From NCBI RefSeq assembly GCF_002245215.1, contig NZ_NPMR01000001.1:620001-684000 (forward strand): a DNA stretch of 64,000 nucleotides. The letters are read 5' to 3'. This document shows, in pieces, positions 1 to 8,590 of the stretch. The notes beneath the pieces were generated by a model. That model ran no database searches and was not told where the DNA came from. It was given only the letters and a program-made list of their open reading frames with translations. This DNA is from Microbacterium sp. Yaish 1. GTDB lineage: Bacteria > Actinomycetota > Actinomycetes > Actinomycetales > Microbacteriaceae. Each line of letters opens with the position of its first letter. The first letter of the stretch is position 1. Both the position numbers and the translations under genes were made by a program.

Positions 1-75
1 GTGCCGCCAACAGGCTCAGGCGCCGCACGTCGCACGATGAGACGCCCCGTGGCGCCTGCAGCCTGTTGACGGCAC
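1..75. repeat. 75-bp palindromic element, family E, copy 1
   Basis: Imperfect inverted repeat. It begins GTGCCGCCAACAGGCT and ends AGCCTGTTGACGGCAC, with further pairing of AGGCGCC and GGCGCCT inside the arms. A second 75-bp copy lies at 174-248, and two more lie at 57506-57580 and 57713-57788. The element may begin before the window. Bases 76-173 show nothing else recognisable. Confidence 0.75.
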
Positions 76-173
76 GGCTCGACGCCGCCTGGCACGCACA
101 CAACGACGAGTCATCCGTCGACGCGCGAGCTGTCGGCTGACCGGAGCTCGGTCCCCCGGGACAGCTGAAACGC

Positions 174-248
174 GTGCCGCCAACAGGCTGAGAGCGGGGC
201 CCGGGGCCGCGAGGCACGGCGGCACCGGGCTGAGCCTGTCCGCGGCAC
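174..248. repeat. 75-bp palindromic element, family E, copy 2
   Basis: Begins GTGCCGCCAACAGGCTGAG and ends CTGAGCCTGTCCGCGGCAC. It has the same termini and the same length as copy 1 but a different centre. It lies in the gene-free stretch 1-304 upstream of the acetyltransferase. Confidence 0.75.
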
Positions 249-292
249 AGCGACGAAGGCTGGGCGCGATCGAACCGCCCGGCAGACCTCAG

Positions 293-298
293 TAGGGT
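293..298 (+). promoter_or_regulatory. Leaderless -10 element of the GNAT gene
   Basis: TAGGGT ends six bases before the ATG at 305, and no ribosome-binding site fits in between. The transcript is therefore predicted to start at the A of the start codon. The same geometry recurs before many genes in this window. Confidence 0.6.
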
Positions 299-304
299 CG
301 GGGG

Positions 305-868
305 ATGGAACCGGTGACCCTGCGTACTGCGCGGCTCGAGCTCTCGATCCCCACGCTCGCGGACGTCGATGCGATCACGACCGCGGCTCAGGACCCGGAG
401 GTGCCGCGCTGGACGACCCTGCCCTCGCCCTACCACCGCTCGCACGCCGAGGACTTCGTCGCGAAGGCCGCGGCCTGGTGGGACGAGCAGTCCGAGCTGA
501 CGTGGGGCATCCGCCGAGACGGCGCCTGGATCGGCATGATCGGTCTCCACCGCACGAGCCCCGGCGGCGCGGCGGAGATCGGGTTCTGGATGAGCGCGCC
601 GGCGCGCGGCCACGGCTACCTGAGCGAGGCCGCACGGGCGGTCATCGACTTCGGGTTCGCCGAGCCGCTGGCGCTCGCGCGGATCGAGTGGCGAGCCATC
701 GCCGGCAACATCGCCTCAGCGCGGACCGCGCGCGGTCTCGGCTTCCGGTACGAGGGGATGCTGCGCCAGGGTCTCTCCGACGTCCGGGGTCGCCACGACG
801 GCTGGATCGCCGGCATCCTGCCTGCTGACGACCGCGCCCCGCAGCCGTGGCCGATCCTCGCCGACTGA
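305..868 (+). CDS. GNAT N-acetyltransferase, RimJ/RimL type
   Basis: A 187-residue acetyl-CoA-dependent N-acetyltransferase. The fold is indicated by an N-terminal 'LRTARLEL' strand typical of the RimJ/RimL group, an acetyl-CoA-binding loop 'RGHGYLSEA' (about residues 101-109) and a late 'GFRYEGMLRQ' segment (about 146-155). Members acetylate ribosomal protein N-termini, antibiotics or small amines, and the substrate cannot be read from the sequence. The start is fixed by the leaderless -10 six bases upstream. The gene stands alone between the family E repeats and a hairpin at 872-888. Family call is firm; target unknown. Confidence 0.85.
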   Translation: MEPVTLRTARLELSIPTLADVDAITTAAQDPEVPRWTTLPSPYHRSHAEDFVAKAAAWWDEQSELTWGIRRDGAWIGMIGLHRTSPGGAAEIGFWMSAPARGHGYLSEAARAVIDFGFAEPLALARIEWRAIAGNIASARTARGLGFRYEGMLRQGLSDVRGRHDGWIAGILPADDRAPQPWPILAD

Positions 869-871
869 ACG

Positions 872-888
872 GGGCCTGAACCAGGCCC
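872..888 (+). terminator. Hairpin after the GNAT gene
   Basis: A perfect 7-bp stem GGGCCTG / CAGGCCC with an AAC loop starts 4 bases after the stop codon. There is no U-tract, as is common in high-G+C actinobacteria. Likely terminator. Confidence 0.55.
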
Positions 889-964
889 GAACCACCCCTG
901 AACCACACCGCGATCCGCGCGCAACCCCGTGCCCCGTGGGGGTGGTGCGTGCCAGGATGACGCC

Positions 965-1828
965 ATGCCCGAGATGCCGGAAGTGCAGGGACTCGTCGAC
1001 TACCTCGGCGGTCGCCTCGCCGGACGCCGCATCGTCAAGGCCCGGGTCAGCGCGATCTCGGCCCTGAAGACCTACGACCCGCCGATCGAGACCCTCGAGG
1101 GCACGACCGTGACCGCCGCAGCCCGCCACGGCAAGTTCGTCGACCTCGCCACCGACAGCGGCACGCACCTCGTGTTCCACCTCGCCAAGGCGGGATGGCT
1201 GCGCTGGTACGACGTGCTGCCGTCGACCGTCATCCGCCCCGGCAAGACCCCGATCGCGCTGCGCATCGGGTTCGACGACGACTCCGGTTTCGATCTGACC
1301 GAGGCCGGCACGAAGAAGTCGCTCGCGGTCTACGTCGTTCGCGATCCGGCCGAGGTGCCGGGCATCGCACGGCTCGGTCCCGACCCGCTGGATCCCTCGT
1401 TCGACCGCGACGCCCTCGCGAGCCTGCTGGCGGGCCGCCGCACGCAGATCAAGGGCGTGCTGCGCGATCAGTCGATCGTCGCCGGCATCGGCAATGCCTA
1501 CTCCGACGAGATCCTCCACGTCGCGAAGCTGTCGCCGTACGCACTGGCGGCGAACCTCGACGACGCCGAGATCGACCGCCTCTACGCAGCCCTCAGCGCG
1601 ACGCTCGCCGAAGCCGTGGCCGCGGCATCCGGCAAGCCGCCCGCCGATCTGAAGGACGCGAAGCGCCGCGGGATGCGGGTGCACGGCCGCCGCGGCGAAG
1701 CGTGCCCGATCTGCGGCGACGAGGTGCGCAGCGTCTTCTTCGCCGACAACAGCCTCGAGTACTGCCCGACGTGCCAGACCGGCGGCAAGCTGCTCGCTGA
1801 CCGGCGCCTCTCCCGGCTGCTCAAGTAG
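965..1828 (+). CDS. Fpg/Nei family DNA glycosylase
   Basis: A 287-residue base-excision-repair enzyme that removes oxidised bases and nicks the abasic site. The protein must begin Met-Pro-Glu because Pro2 is the catalytic nucleophile and Glu3 assists. The ATG at 965 gives 'MPEMPEVQ', so it is preferred to the in-frame ATG at 929. A CAGGAT box six bases upstream fits a leaderless start. The helix-two-turn-helix region is 'GIGNAYSDEILH' (about 177-188). A zinc finger with four cysteines (CPIC...CPTC) closes the protein. Length is normal for the family. Whether it prefers 8-oxoguanine (Fpg) or pyrimidine damage (Nei) is not decided by sequence alone. Confidence 0.9.
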   Translation: MPEMPEVQGLVDYLGGRLAGRRIVKARVSAISALKTYDPPIETLEGTTVTAAARHGKFVDLATDSGTHLVFHLAKAGWLRWYDVLPSTVIRPGKTPIALRIGFDDDSGFDLTEAGTKKSLAVYVVRDPAEVPGIARLGPDPLDPSFDRDALASLLAGRRTQIKGVLRDQSIVAGIGNAYSDEILHVAKLSPYALAANLDDAEIDRLYAALSATLAEAVAAASGKPPADLKDAKRRGMRVHGRRGEACPICGDEVRSVFFADNSLEYCPTCQTGGKLLADRRLSRLLK

Positions 1829-1916
1829 CGTCCGCTCGGCAGACCGCCAGCCCCGCACATGACGATGCGAGTCGGGAATGCCGCGCGCGTCCCCGCGTTG
1901 AGTACGATCGGAGTAT

Positions 1917-2066
1917 TGAACGTGCTCCGGGGTCGGTGAGAATCCGAACCGGCGGTGAGAGTCCGCGACCCTCGAGGCCCTCGGGCCGAGAGGTTGATCC
2001 GGTGGAATTCCGGGACCGACGGTGATGCGACGCAAGTCGCTAGTCCGGATGAGAGGAAGCACGGCA
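1917..2066 (+). promoter_or_regulatory. FMN riboswitch (RFN element)
   Basis: The conserved FMN-aptamer blocks are all present in order: GGTCGGTGAGAATCC, CCGGCGGT, GAGTCCGCGAC, TTGATCCGGTGGAATTCCGG, GACCGACGGTGATGCGAC, AGTCCGGATGAGAGGAAG. The outer stem pairs CGTGCT near 1921 with AGCACG near 2058-2063. It sits in the ribD leader. By analogy with other RFN elements it shuts down the operon when FMN is plentiful. With about 60 bases to the ribD start it could act on either termination or translation. Confidence 0.95.
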
Positions 2067-2122
2067 GCGTTCGCGCTGCGCGCGCCCACCCGCGTCCCCG
2101 GAGACTGACCGAAGGACGAAGG

Positions 2123-3205
2123 ATGCCGGGCACCACCGACCGCGAGATCGCCGCGATGCGTCGCGCTTTCGAGCTCGCCGGCAACGGTCCGCGCGGGCTG
2201 AACCCCCAGGTCGGCGCCGTGCTCCTGGCGCCCGACGGCTCGGTGCTCGCGGAGGGCTGGCATCGCGGCGCGGGCACTCCGCACGCCGAGGTCGACGCCC
2301 TCTCTCAGCTGCCCGCCGGGGCCGCCCGCGGCGCCACCGCCGTCGTGAGCCTCGAGCCCTGCAACCACACCGGCCGCACCGGCCCGTGCGCGCTCGCGCT
2401 CATCGAGGCCGGCGTCGCGCGCGTGGTCTACTCGGCGCCCGACCCGGGCGACGCCTCGGCCGGCGGGGCGCAGCGCCTGCGTGATGCCGGGGTCGACGTC
2501 GTCGGCGGAGTGCTCGCCGACGAGGGCCGAGCCCTCATCCAGGACTGGCTGACCGTGCAGCGCCTCGGTCGTCCGCACGTCACCGTGAAGTGGGCGCAGT
2601 CGCTCGACGGTCGCGCCGCGGCCCCCGACGGCACGAGCCAGTGGATCACCGGCCCCGCCGCCCGAGCAGACGTCCACCGCCGGCGCAGCGAGGCCGATGC
2701 CATCGTCGTGGGCACCGGCACGCTCTTCTCGGACGATCCCGCTCTGACTGCCCGGCGCCCGGACGGCACCCTGTACGACCGGCAGCCGATGCCCGTCATC
2801 CTCGGCCAGCGTGCCGTGCCCGACGACGCGCTCGTTCGCCGTCATCCGCGACCGTTCCTGCACCGCGACGGCGAGAACCTGGGCGGCGAGAGCCCAAACG
2901 AGCCCTCACTGATGGCGGAGCTGCGAGAACTCGGCGTGCAGCGTGTGTTCGTCGAGGGCGGCCCGACCATCGCGAGCGCCTTCGTGCGCGCCGGACTCGC
3001 CGACGAGATCCTGGCCTACATCGCCCCGACGCTCATCGGCTCCGGATCCGCCGGCGACGACCGCCCGGCGCTGCGTTCGCTCGGCATCGAGACGATCGCC
3101 GACCAGCGACGTCTGCGCGTGAGCTCGATCGAGACCCTCGGCGACGACCTGCTGATCGTCGCCTCCCCCGTGCCCCCGACATCCCCCTCCGAAGGAGACG
3201 CCTGA
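2123..3205 (+). CDS. ribD: Riboflavin biosynthesis deaminase/reductase RibD
   Basis: A bifunctional enzyme of 360 residues that deaminates and then reduces the pyrimidine intermediate in riboflavin synthesis. The N-terminal deaminase has the zinc ligands His54 ('HAEVDAL'), Cys80 and Cys89 ('EPCNHTGRTGPC'). The reductase begins near 'VKWAQSLDGRAA' and carries 'SQWITG'. The start at 2123 follows GAAGGACGAAGG. The longer frame back to 1955 runs through the FMN riboswitch and is rejected. It is the first gene of the operon, and its TGA overlaps the ribE ATG by one base. Confidence 0.95.
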   Translation: MPGTTDREIAAMRRAFELAGNGPRGLNPQVGAVLLAPDGSVLAEGWHRGAGTPHAEVDALSQLPAGAARGATAVVSLEPCNHTGRTGPCALALIEAGVARVVYSAPDPGDASAGGAQRLRDAGVDVVGGVLADEGRALIQDWLTVQRLGRPHVTVKWAQSLDGRAAAPDGTSQWITGPAARADVHRRRSEADAIVVGTGTLFSDDPALTARRPDGTLYDRQPMPVILGQRAVPDDALVRRHPRPFLHRDGENLGGESPNEPSLMAELRELGVQRVFVEGGPTIASAFVRAGLADEILAYIAPTLIGSGSAGDDRPALRSLGIETIADQRRLRVSSIETLGDDLLIVASPVPPTSPSEGDA

Positions 3206-3837
3206 TGTTCACCGGAATCATCGAAGAGATCGGCGAGGTCGTCGCCGTCGAGCCGTCGGGCGACGGCGTGCGGATCACCGTGCGTGCGCCGAAGGCGGTG
3301 TCGGATGCCGGCCACGGCGACTCCATCGCCGTCAGCGGCGTCTGCCTCACGGTGGTCGACCAGGGCGACGACTGGTTCACGGCGGACGTGATGCGCCAGA
3401 CCCTCGACGTGTCGAGCCTCGCCGGGATCGAGCCGGGCCGGGCCGTGAACCTCGAACGCGCGCTCGCGGCGCACACCCGCCTGGGCGGGCACATCGTGCA
3501 GGGACATGTCGACGGCCTCGGCCGCGTGCTCGAGGTGCGTCCCGGCGAGCAGTGGCGCGTCCTGCGCATCTCGGTGCCCGCCGACCTCGCCCCGCTCGTC
3601 GTCGACAAGGGCTCGATCACGGTCGATGGCGTCTCGCTGACCGTCAGCGACGTGAGCGCCGCGATCGCGCCGGAGGCCTGGCTCGAGGTCTCCCTCATCC
3701 CCGAGACGCTCGCCGCGACGACCCTCGGCGACCGGATCGCCGGCGACGCGGTCAACCTCGAGACCGACATCCTCGCCCGACACGTCCAGCGGCTGCTGGC
3801 ATTCACCACCCTTTCGAACGAAGGAGGCTCCCGATGA
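3205..3837 (+). CDS. ribE: Riboflavin synthase alpha chain
   Basis: A 210-residue enzyme that dismutates two 6,7-dimethyl-8-ribityllumazine molecules into riboflavin and the pyrimidinedione. It opens with the diagnostic 'MFTGIIEEIG'. It contains two tandem lumazine-binding domains (about 1-97 and 98-195), each with the 'VSGVCLTV' / 'VDGVSLTV' signature and a 'HLGGHIVQGHVDG'-type junction. The start is translationally coupled to ribD (GAAGGAGA upstream), and the stop overlaps the ribBA ATG (ATGA). Confidence 0.95.
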   Translation: MFTGIIEEIGEVVAVEPSGDGVRITVRAPKAVSDAGHGDSIAVSGVCLTVVDQGDDWFTADVMRQTLDVSSLAGIEPGRAVNLERALAAHTRLGGHIVQGHVDGLGRVLEVRPGEQWRVLRISVPADLAPLVVDKGSITVDGVSLTVSDVSAAIAPEAWLEVSLIPETLAATTLGDRIAGDAVNLETDILARHVQRLLAFTTLSNEGGSR

Positions 3838-5153
3838 GCCTTTCTCCCCTCTCCGAGGCGCTCGACGCGCTGCGGGCCGGAAAGCCGATCATCGTCGCCG
3901 ACGATGAGAACCGCGAGAACGAAGGCGACGTCATCCTGTCGGCCGCCCTCGCCACGCCCGAGTGGATCGCGTGGACGGTGCGCCACTCGAGCGGCTTCAT
4001 CTGCGCTCCGATGCCCGCCGAGTGGGCCGACCGTCTCGACCTCCCCCCGATGGTCGAGACGAACGAGGACGCGCGCGGCACCGCCTACACCGTGTCGGTC
4101 GACGCGGCCGAGGGCGTGACCACCGGCATCAGCGCCGCCGACCGGGCCCGCACCCTCACGGTGCTGGCCGATCCCGCGTCGACGCCGGCCAGCGTCATCC
4201 GCCCCGGCCACATCCTCCCCCTGCGCGCCGTCGAGGGCGGCGTGCGCGAGCGCAGCGGCCACACCGAAGCCGCGGTCGAGCTCATGCAGCTCGCCGGTCT
4301 CGAGCCCGTCGGCGCGATCGCCGAGATCGTGGCCGACGACGGCTCGATGATGCGGATGCCGGGTCTGCTCGAGCTCGGCGAGCGCGACGGCATCCCGGTC
4401 ATCACGATCGAGCAGCTCATCGCACACCTCGACGAGACCGACCCGCGCCCGGCCGGCGGTGCAGCATCGAACCGGCGCCGCGTGAGCCTGCGGGCCGAGG
4501 CGCAGGTGCCGACGTCGCACGGTGCGTTCCGGTTCCTCGCATACAAGGACCGCGTGACGGGCACCGACCACATCGCCGTCGTCTCGGGCGACCTGACCGA
4601 GGCGGCCCCGCTCGTGCGCGTTCACTCGGAGTGCCTCACGGGCGAGGCGTTCGGCTCGCTCAAGTGCGAGTGCGGACCGCAGCTGGATGCCGCTCTCGAC
4701 GCGATCGACCGCGACGGCGGGATCGTCATCTACATGCGCGGGCACGAGGGTCGCGGCATCGGCCTCATCAACAAGCTCCGGGCCTACCAGCTGCAGGAGC
4801 GCGGGCTGGACACCCTCGACGCGAACCTCGCGCTCGGACTCCCCGCCGACGCCCGCGACTATGCGGCGGCGGCCGGCATCCTCGCGGACCTCGGCGTGGG
4901 CAGCATCCGACTGCTGACGAACAACTCCGACAAGGTGTCGCAGCTGCGCGCGCTCGGCCTCGACATCGCCGAGCAGGTTCCTCTGCTCGTCGGCGTGGGC
5001 GCCAACAACCACCAGTACCTCGCCACCAAGCGCGACCGCATGGGCCACATCATCGACGACGCCGAGCTGAGCGCGGCGCTCGCCCGCGGCACCGTCGCAG
5101 CCACCGCGGACGAGACCACCGACCCCCGACAGAACTCGGAGAACATCGCATGA
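3834..5153 (+). CDS. ribBA: Bifunctional DHBP synthase / GTP cyclohydrolase II
   Basis: A 439-residue fusion that supplies both precursors of riboflavin. The N-terminal half (about 1-205) is 3,4-dihydroxy-2-butanone-4-phosphate synthase, with the acidic loop '[10 protein letters not shown]' and '[15 protein letters not shown]'. The C-terminal half (about 215-410) is GTP cyclohydrolase II, with the zinc ligands of '[15 protein letters not shown]' and '[10 protein letters not shown]'. AAGGAGG precedes the ATG, which overlaps the ribE stop. Both active-site sets are intact, so the fusion should be fully bifunctional. Confidence 0.95.
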   Translation: MSLSPLSEALDALRAGKPIIVADDENRENEGDVILSAALATPEWIAWTVRHSSGFICAPMPAEWADRLDLPPMVETNEDARGTAYTVSVDAAEGVTTGISAADRARTLTVLADPASTPASVIRPGHILPLRAVEGGVRERSGHTEAAVELMQLAGLEPVGAIAEIVADDGSMMRMPGLLELGERDGIPVITIEQLIAHLDETDPRPAGGAASNRRRVSLRAEAQVPTSHGAFRFLAYKDRVTGTDHIAVVSGDLTEAAPLVRVHSECLTGEAFGSLKCECGPQLDAALDAIDRDGGIVIYMRGHEGRGIGLINKLRAYQLQERGLDTLDANLALGLPADARDYAAAAGILADLGVGSIRLLTNNSDKVSQLRALGLDIAEQVPLLVGVGANNHQYLATKRDRMGHIIDDAELSAALARGTVAATADETTDPRQNSENIA

Positions 5154-5623
5154 GCGGACACGGCGCTCCCGAACGCCAGCAGATCGACGCGAGCGACCTG
5201 AAGGTCGTCGTCGTCGCCGGCCAGTGGCACGACGTCATCACCGACGGCCTCATCGCCGGTGCCGAGCGCGTGCTCGAGGAGTCGGGGGCAGCCTGGCGCC
5301 TCGTGCGCGTGCCGGGATCGTTCGAGCTTCCGGTGGTGGCGAAGGCCGCGCTCGATTCCGGAGCGGATGCCGTCGTCGCCCTCGGCGTCATCATCCGCGG
5401 CGGAACGCCCCACTTCGACTTCGTGTCGTCGGCGGCCACCGACGGGCTGACGCGCGTCGCGATCGACACGGGCAAGCCGGTCGGTTTCGGCGTGCTCACC
5501 CTCGACGACGAGCAGCAGGGCATCGACCGGGCGGGTCTGCCCGGCTCGAAGGAGGACAAGGGTGCCGAGGCCGCGGATGCCGCACTGCGCACGGCGCTGA
5601 CGCTGCGTACGCTTCGCGGCTGA
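5150..5623 (+). CDS. ribH: 6,7-dimethyl-8-ribityllumazine synthase
   Basis: A 157-residue enzyme that condenses the ribBA and ribD products to the lumazine used by riboflavin synthase; family members form 60-mer or pentameric shells. Seen are '[12 protein letters not shown]', '[16 protein letters not shown]' with the catalytic histidine, and '[14 protein letters not shown]'. The ATGA overlap couples it to ribBA. It is the last biosynthetic gene of the FMN-riboswitch operon. Confidence 0.95.
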   Translation: MSGHGAPERQQIDASDLKVVVVAGQWHDVITDGLIAGAERVLEESGAAWRLVRVPGSFELPVVAKAALDSGADAVVALGVIIRGGTPHFDFVSSAATDGLTRVAIDTGKPVGFGVLTLDDEQQGIDRAGLPGSKEDKGAEAADAALRTALTLRTLRG

Positions 5624-5651
5624 CACCGTGTCGGAACCCCATACCTTCAGG

Positions 5652-5657
5652 TAGGCT
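5652..5657 (+). promoter_or_regulatory. Leaderless -10 element before the small membrane protein
   Basis: TAGGCT ends six bases before the ATG at 5664. It suggests that this gene has its own leaderless transcript in addition to any read-through from the riboflavin operon. Confidence 0.6.
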
Positions 5658-5663
5658 GAGGGT

Positions 5664-6014
5664 ATGGAAATGCTCCGCGGAATCGTCCTCGTCGTCCACC
5701 TCATCGGTTTCGCCACGCTCTTCGGCGCCTGGCTCGTCGAAGCCCTCGGCGCCCGCCGTATCACCCGCGTCATGAGCTACGGCCTCCTCGTCGCCGGTGT
5801 CGCCGGGCTCGCCCTGGCAGCACCGTGGGGCACCGACCACGAGTTCAACTACACGAAGATCGCCGTCAAGCTCGTCATCCTGCTCGTGATCGGTGCACTG
5901 CTGGGCATCGGCTCGGCCCGCCAGAAGCGCACCCAGGCGGTTCCGGCGGCCATCTTCTGGCTGATCGGAATCGGCACGGTGGCCAACGTCGCGATCGCGG
6001 TGCTCTGGCGCTGA
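5664..6014 (+). CDS. Small four-helix membrane protein
   Basis: A 116-residue integral membrane protein of unknown function with four hydrophobic helices (about residues 4-26, 38-56, 66-84 and 92-113). The second and third are joined by a polar loop 'PWGTDHEFNYTK'. There is no signal peptide or known motif. It follows ribH by 40 bases but has its own leaderless -10. A role in flavin transport can be imagined from position alone, but nothing in the sequence supports it over other roles. Followed by a strong hairpin. Confidence 0.75.
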   Translation: MEMLRGIVLVVHLIGFATLFGAWLVEALGARRITRVMSYGLLVAGVAGLALAAPWGTDHEFNYTKIAVKLVILLVIGALLGIGSARQKRTQAVPAAIFWLIGIGTVANVAIAVLWR

Positions 6015-6041
6015 CGACGCGGGCCCCGGCCCACCACGCAC

Positions 6042-6080
6042 GCGGATGCCGCGACTCGGACGCCGGGTCGCGGCATCCGC
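6042..6080 (+). terminator. Hairpin terminator after the riboflavin region
   Basis: A perfect 14-bp stem GCGGATGCCGCGAC / GTCGCGGCATCCGC with an 11-base loop, 27 bases after the stop of the membrane protein. The remaining bases to the next gene (6081-6235) show no clear feature. Confidence 0.7.
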
Positions 6081-6235
6081 CGTAGAATGGACGATCGTGC
6101 GTCGCCGACACCGTCGACGCCGCCGGTGATCCCCGCGTCGAACGTCCGCCGCACCACCCCGCCTCGGACGTCCGCCCACCGGCACGCTCCCACGAGGGCG
6201 CTCACCCGTTCTCCCAGACAGGCATCACACCGCAC

Positions 6236-7678
6236 ATGTCATCCGCCACCGCGGCCCCCGCCGCGCCCGCGAACCCCCGTTCCCGCGTCATCACCGCCAG
6301 CCTCGTCGGCACCACGATCGAGTTCTACGACTTCTACGTCTACGCGACCGCGGCCGTCCTGGTCTTCCCCATCCTCTTCTTCCCGAGCGACGACGACACC
6401 GCATCGCTCCTGGCCTCGTTCGCGGTCTTCGGCGCGGCGATGATCGCCCGCCCCGTCGGCGCCGTCGTCTTCGGTCACTTCGGCGACAAGTTCGGCCGCA
6501 AGGCGACCCTCGTCGCGTCGCTCCTGACGATGGGCATCGCGACGATCCTCATCGGATGCCTGCCCACCTTCAACGACATCGGCTGGTGGGCGGCCCTGCT
6601 GCTTCTCGTGCTGCGTCTGGCGCAGGGCTTCGCCCTCGGCGGCGAATGGTCGGGAGCGGCGCTCGTGGCCACCGAGAACGCCCCGAAGGGCAAGCGCGCC
6701 TGGTACGGAACCTTCCCCCAGCTGGGCGCCCCGATCGGGTTCATCATCGCCAACTCGGTCTTCCTCGTGATCTACTTCGCGCTGCCGCACCCCGACGGCC
6801 CCGCCCAGCGCTCCGAGGAGTTCCTCGCCTGGGGCTGGCGTGTGCCGTTCCTGTTCTCGGCGGTCATGGTCATCGTCGGCCTGTGGGTGCGTCTCAAGCT
6901 CGTCGAGAGCGAGACGTTCGCGAAGGCGGAGAAGACCGGCGCGATCCGCAAGTTCCCGCTCGGGTCGGTCATCCGCGGACACTGGCGCGCGCTGATCCTC
7001 GGCACGTTCATCATGCTCGCGACCTACGTGCTCTTCTACCTGATGACGAGCTTCACCCTCGCGTACGGCACGAAGCCGACCCTCGAGGCCGCGCAGGCGA
7101 CCGCCGAGGCGTCGGGAGCGACCTTCGACGCGGCGGCCTACGTCCCGGGCCTCGGGTTCGGATTCACCGACTTCGTCATCATGCAGATCGTCGGCGTCAT
7201 CTTCTTCGGCATCTTCACGCTGCTGTCGGGCCCCGTCGCCGACTCGATCGGCCGCCGCACCCTGCTGCTGTGGGTCACCGGTGTCATCGCCGTGTTCGGT
7301 CTGCTGTTCGCGGTCTTCCTCGCGCCGCAGCTCGACCCCAAGTTCACCGGCGCGCTCGTCCAGGCGTTCCTCGTGCTCGGCTTCATGCTCATGGGCGCGA
7401 CGTTCGGTCCGATGGGAGCGCTGCTCCCCGAGCTGTTCCCGACCAACGTGCGGTACACCGGCTCGGCCATCTCGTACAACGTGGCGTCGATCCTCGGCGC
7501 GGCCGTCGCCCCCAGCATCGCGACGACCCTGTGGGCGCTCGCGGGCGGATCGACCTGGCTCGTCGGCGTGTACCTCACGGCCTCCGCCGTGCTCACCTTC
7601 ATCGCCCTGTGGCTGTCGAAGGAGACCAAGGACTCCGAGTACGACACCAACATCGGCGACGCGGCAGCCACGCGCTGA
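6236..7678 (+). CDS. MFS transporter, metabolite:H+ symporter (MHS) family
   Basis: A 480-residue transporter with about twelve membrane helices in two six-helix halves. The MFS signature 'GHFGDKFGRK' (80-89) follows helix 2, and its repeat 'GPVADSIGRRTLL' lies in the second half. The 'LVGTTIEFYDFYVYA' opening and 'RLAQGFALGGEWSGAAL' are typical of the MHS group (ProP, KgtP, ShiA relatives), which take up organic acids, proline/betaine or shikimate with protons. The exact substrate cannot be assigned. It is monocistronic, ending in a hairpin shared with the convergent ABC exporter. Confidence 0.9.
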   Translation: MSSATAAPAAPANPRSRVITASLVGTTIEFYDFYVYATAAVLVFPILFFPSDDDTASLLASFAVFGAAMIARPVGAVVFGHFGDKFGRKATLVASLLTMGIATILIGCLPTFNDIGWWAALLLLVLRLAQGFALGGEWSGAALVATENAPKGKRAWYGTFPQLGAPIGFIIANSVFLVIYFALPHPDGPAQRSEEFLAWGWRVPFLFSAVMVIVGLWVRLKLVESETFAKAEKTGAIRKFPLGSVIRGHWRALILGTFIMLATYVLFYLMTSFTLAYGTKPTLEAAQATAEASGATFDAAAYVPGLGFGFTDFVIMQIVGVIFFGIFTLLSGPVADSIGRRTLLLWVTGVIAVFGLLFAVFLAPQLDPKFTGALVQAFLVLGFMLMGATFGPMGALLPELFPTNVRYTGSAISYNVASILGAAVAPSIATTLWALAGGSTWLVGVYLTASAVLTFIALWLSKETKDSEYDTNIGDAAATR

Positions 7679-7694
7679 TCTCCGCTCCGAACGG

Positions 7695-7730
7695 ACGGAT
7701 GCCGCGGGCCTTCGGGCTCGCGGCATCCGT
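7695..7730. terminator. Bidirectional hairpin between convergent genes
   Basis: A 12-bp stem ACGGATGCCGCG / CGCGGCATCCGT encloses a smaller GCC-TTCG-GGC hairpin. It lies 16 bases after the MFS stop and 29 bases from the stop of the convergent permease, and could serve both. Confidence 0.7.
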
Positions 7731-7759
7731 CGTTTCTGCGCGGGTCGCTCTCCGAGGCG

Positions 7760-8590
7760 TCAGTCGAGGAACAGGGCGCGCAGCCGCTTCGTGGTGAAGA
7801 CGAGACCGAGCGCGATCATCACGACGAAGTAGAGCACGTGCCACAGCATTCCGGCGGAGAGGATGCCGGTCGTCAGGCCGCGGATCAGCTCGACACCGTG
7901 CCACAGCGGCAGCGCCTGCACGATCACCTGCACCCATTCGGGATAGACCGTTATCGGGTAGAAGGTGGCCGAGAAGAGGAACATGGGCAGCAGGACGAAG
8001 TTGATCCAGTCCATGTGCTGGAAGGTCTTCATGTAGCTGGTGACGGCCATCCCGATGCTCGCGAACCCGAAGGCGATGAGCAGCACCGCCGGGAGGGCGA
8101 GCACGGCGGTCCACGCGAGGTTGAGGCCGAGCACCTGCATGATGATCATGAAGCCGGTGGCGTAGACGAGACCGCGCAGCAGCGCGTACAGGATCTCGCC
8201 GAGGGCGACGTCGAGCGGCCCGAGCGAGGTCGACAGCATCCCCTCGTAGAGCTTGCCGTAGTTGAGCTTGAAGAAGACGTTCCACGTCGAGTCGTACACG
8301 GCGCCGTTCATCGCCGAGACCGCGAGGAGCGCGGGAGCGATGTACGCCGCGTACGGGACCTCGGCTCCCGACGAAGTCTCGACCTCGCCGATGAGCGCGC
8401 CGAGCCCGATGCCGAGAGACGCGAGGTAGAATACGGGCTCGAAGAAGCCCGAGAGCACGACGATCCAGCTCGACGAGCGGGCCGCGATGAGACCGCGCTG
8501 CACGACCGCGCCCGGGTTGCCGGCCCACAGTGCGCGTACGCCCCCGCGGCGCCCCGTCGGCGACGTCTCTCGCACGATCGCGGCACTCAT
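7760..8590 (-). CDS. ABC-2 type permease (DrrB/NodJ-like), second subunit
   Basis: A 276-residue integral membrane subunit of an ABC-2 exporter with about six helices. The conserved segment 'FSATFYPITVYPEW' followed by 'PLWHGVELIRG' is typical of the NodJ/DrrB group. The ATG at 8590 overlaps the stop of the upstream permease (ATGA), so the longer frame through 9109 is rejected. It resembles its neighbour (8587-9447), which has 'FSGTFYPVETLP' and 'PLWHGAELGRA' at the same place. The pair therefore arose by duplication and probably forms a heterodimer with the ATPase encoded upstream. Substrate unknown (drug, lipid-linked glycan or similar). Confidence 0.85.
   Translation of the reverse strand: MSAAIVRETSPTGRRGGVRALWAGNPGAVVQRGLIAARSSSWIVVLSGFFEPVFYLASLGIGLGALIGEVETSSGAEVPYAAYIAPALLAVSAMNGAVYDSTWNVFFKLNYGKLYEGMLSTSLGPLDVALGEILYALLRGLVYATGFMIIMQVLGLNLAWTAVLALPAVLLIAFGFASIGMAVTSYMKTFQHMDWINFVLLPMFLFSATFYPITVYPEWVQVIVQALPLWHGVELIRGLTTGILSAGMLWHVLYFVVMIALGLVFTTKRLRALFLD

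Noticed and set aside
16..225. A 69-residue minus-strand ORF at the window start
   Set aside because: It consists mostly of translated family E palindromes and has no start signal.
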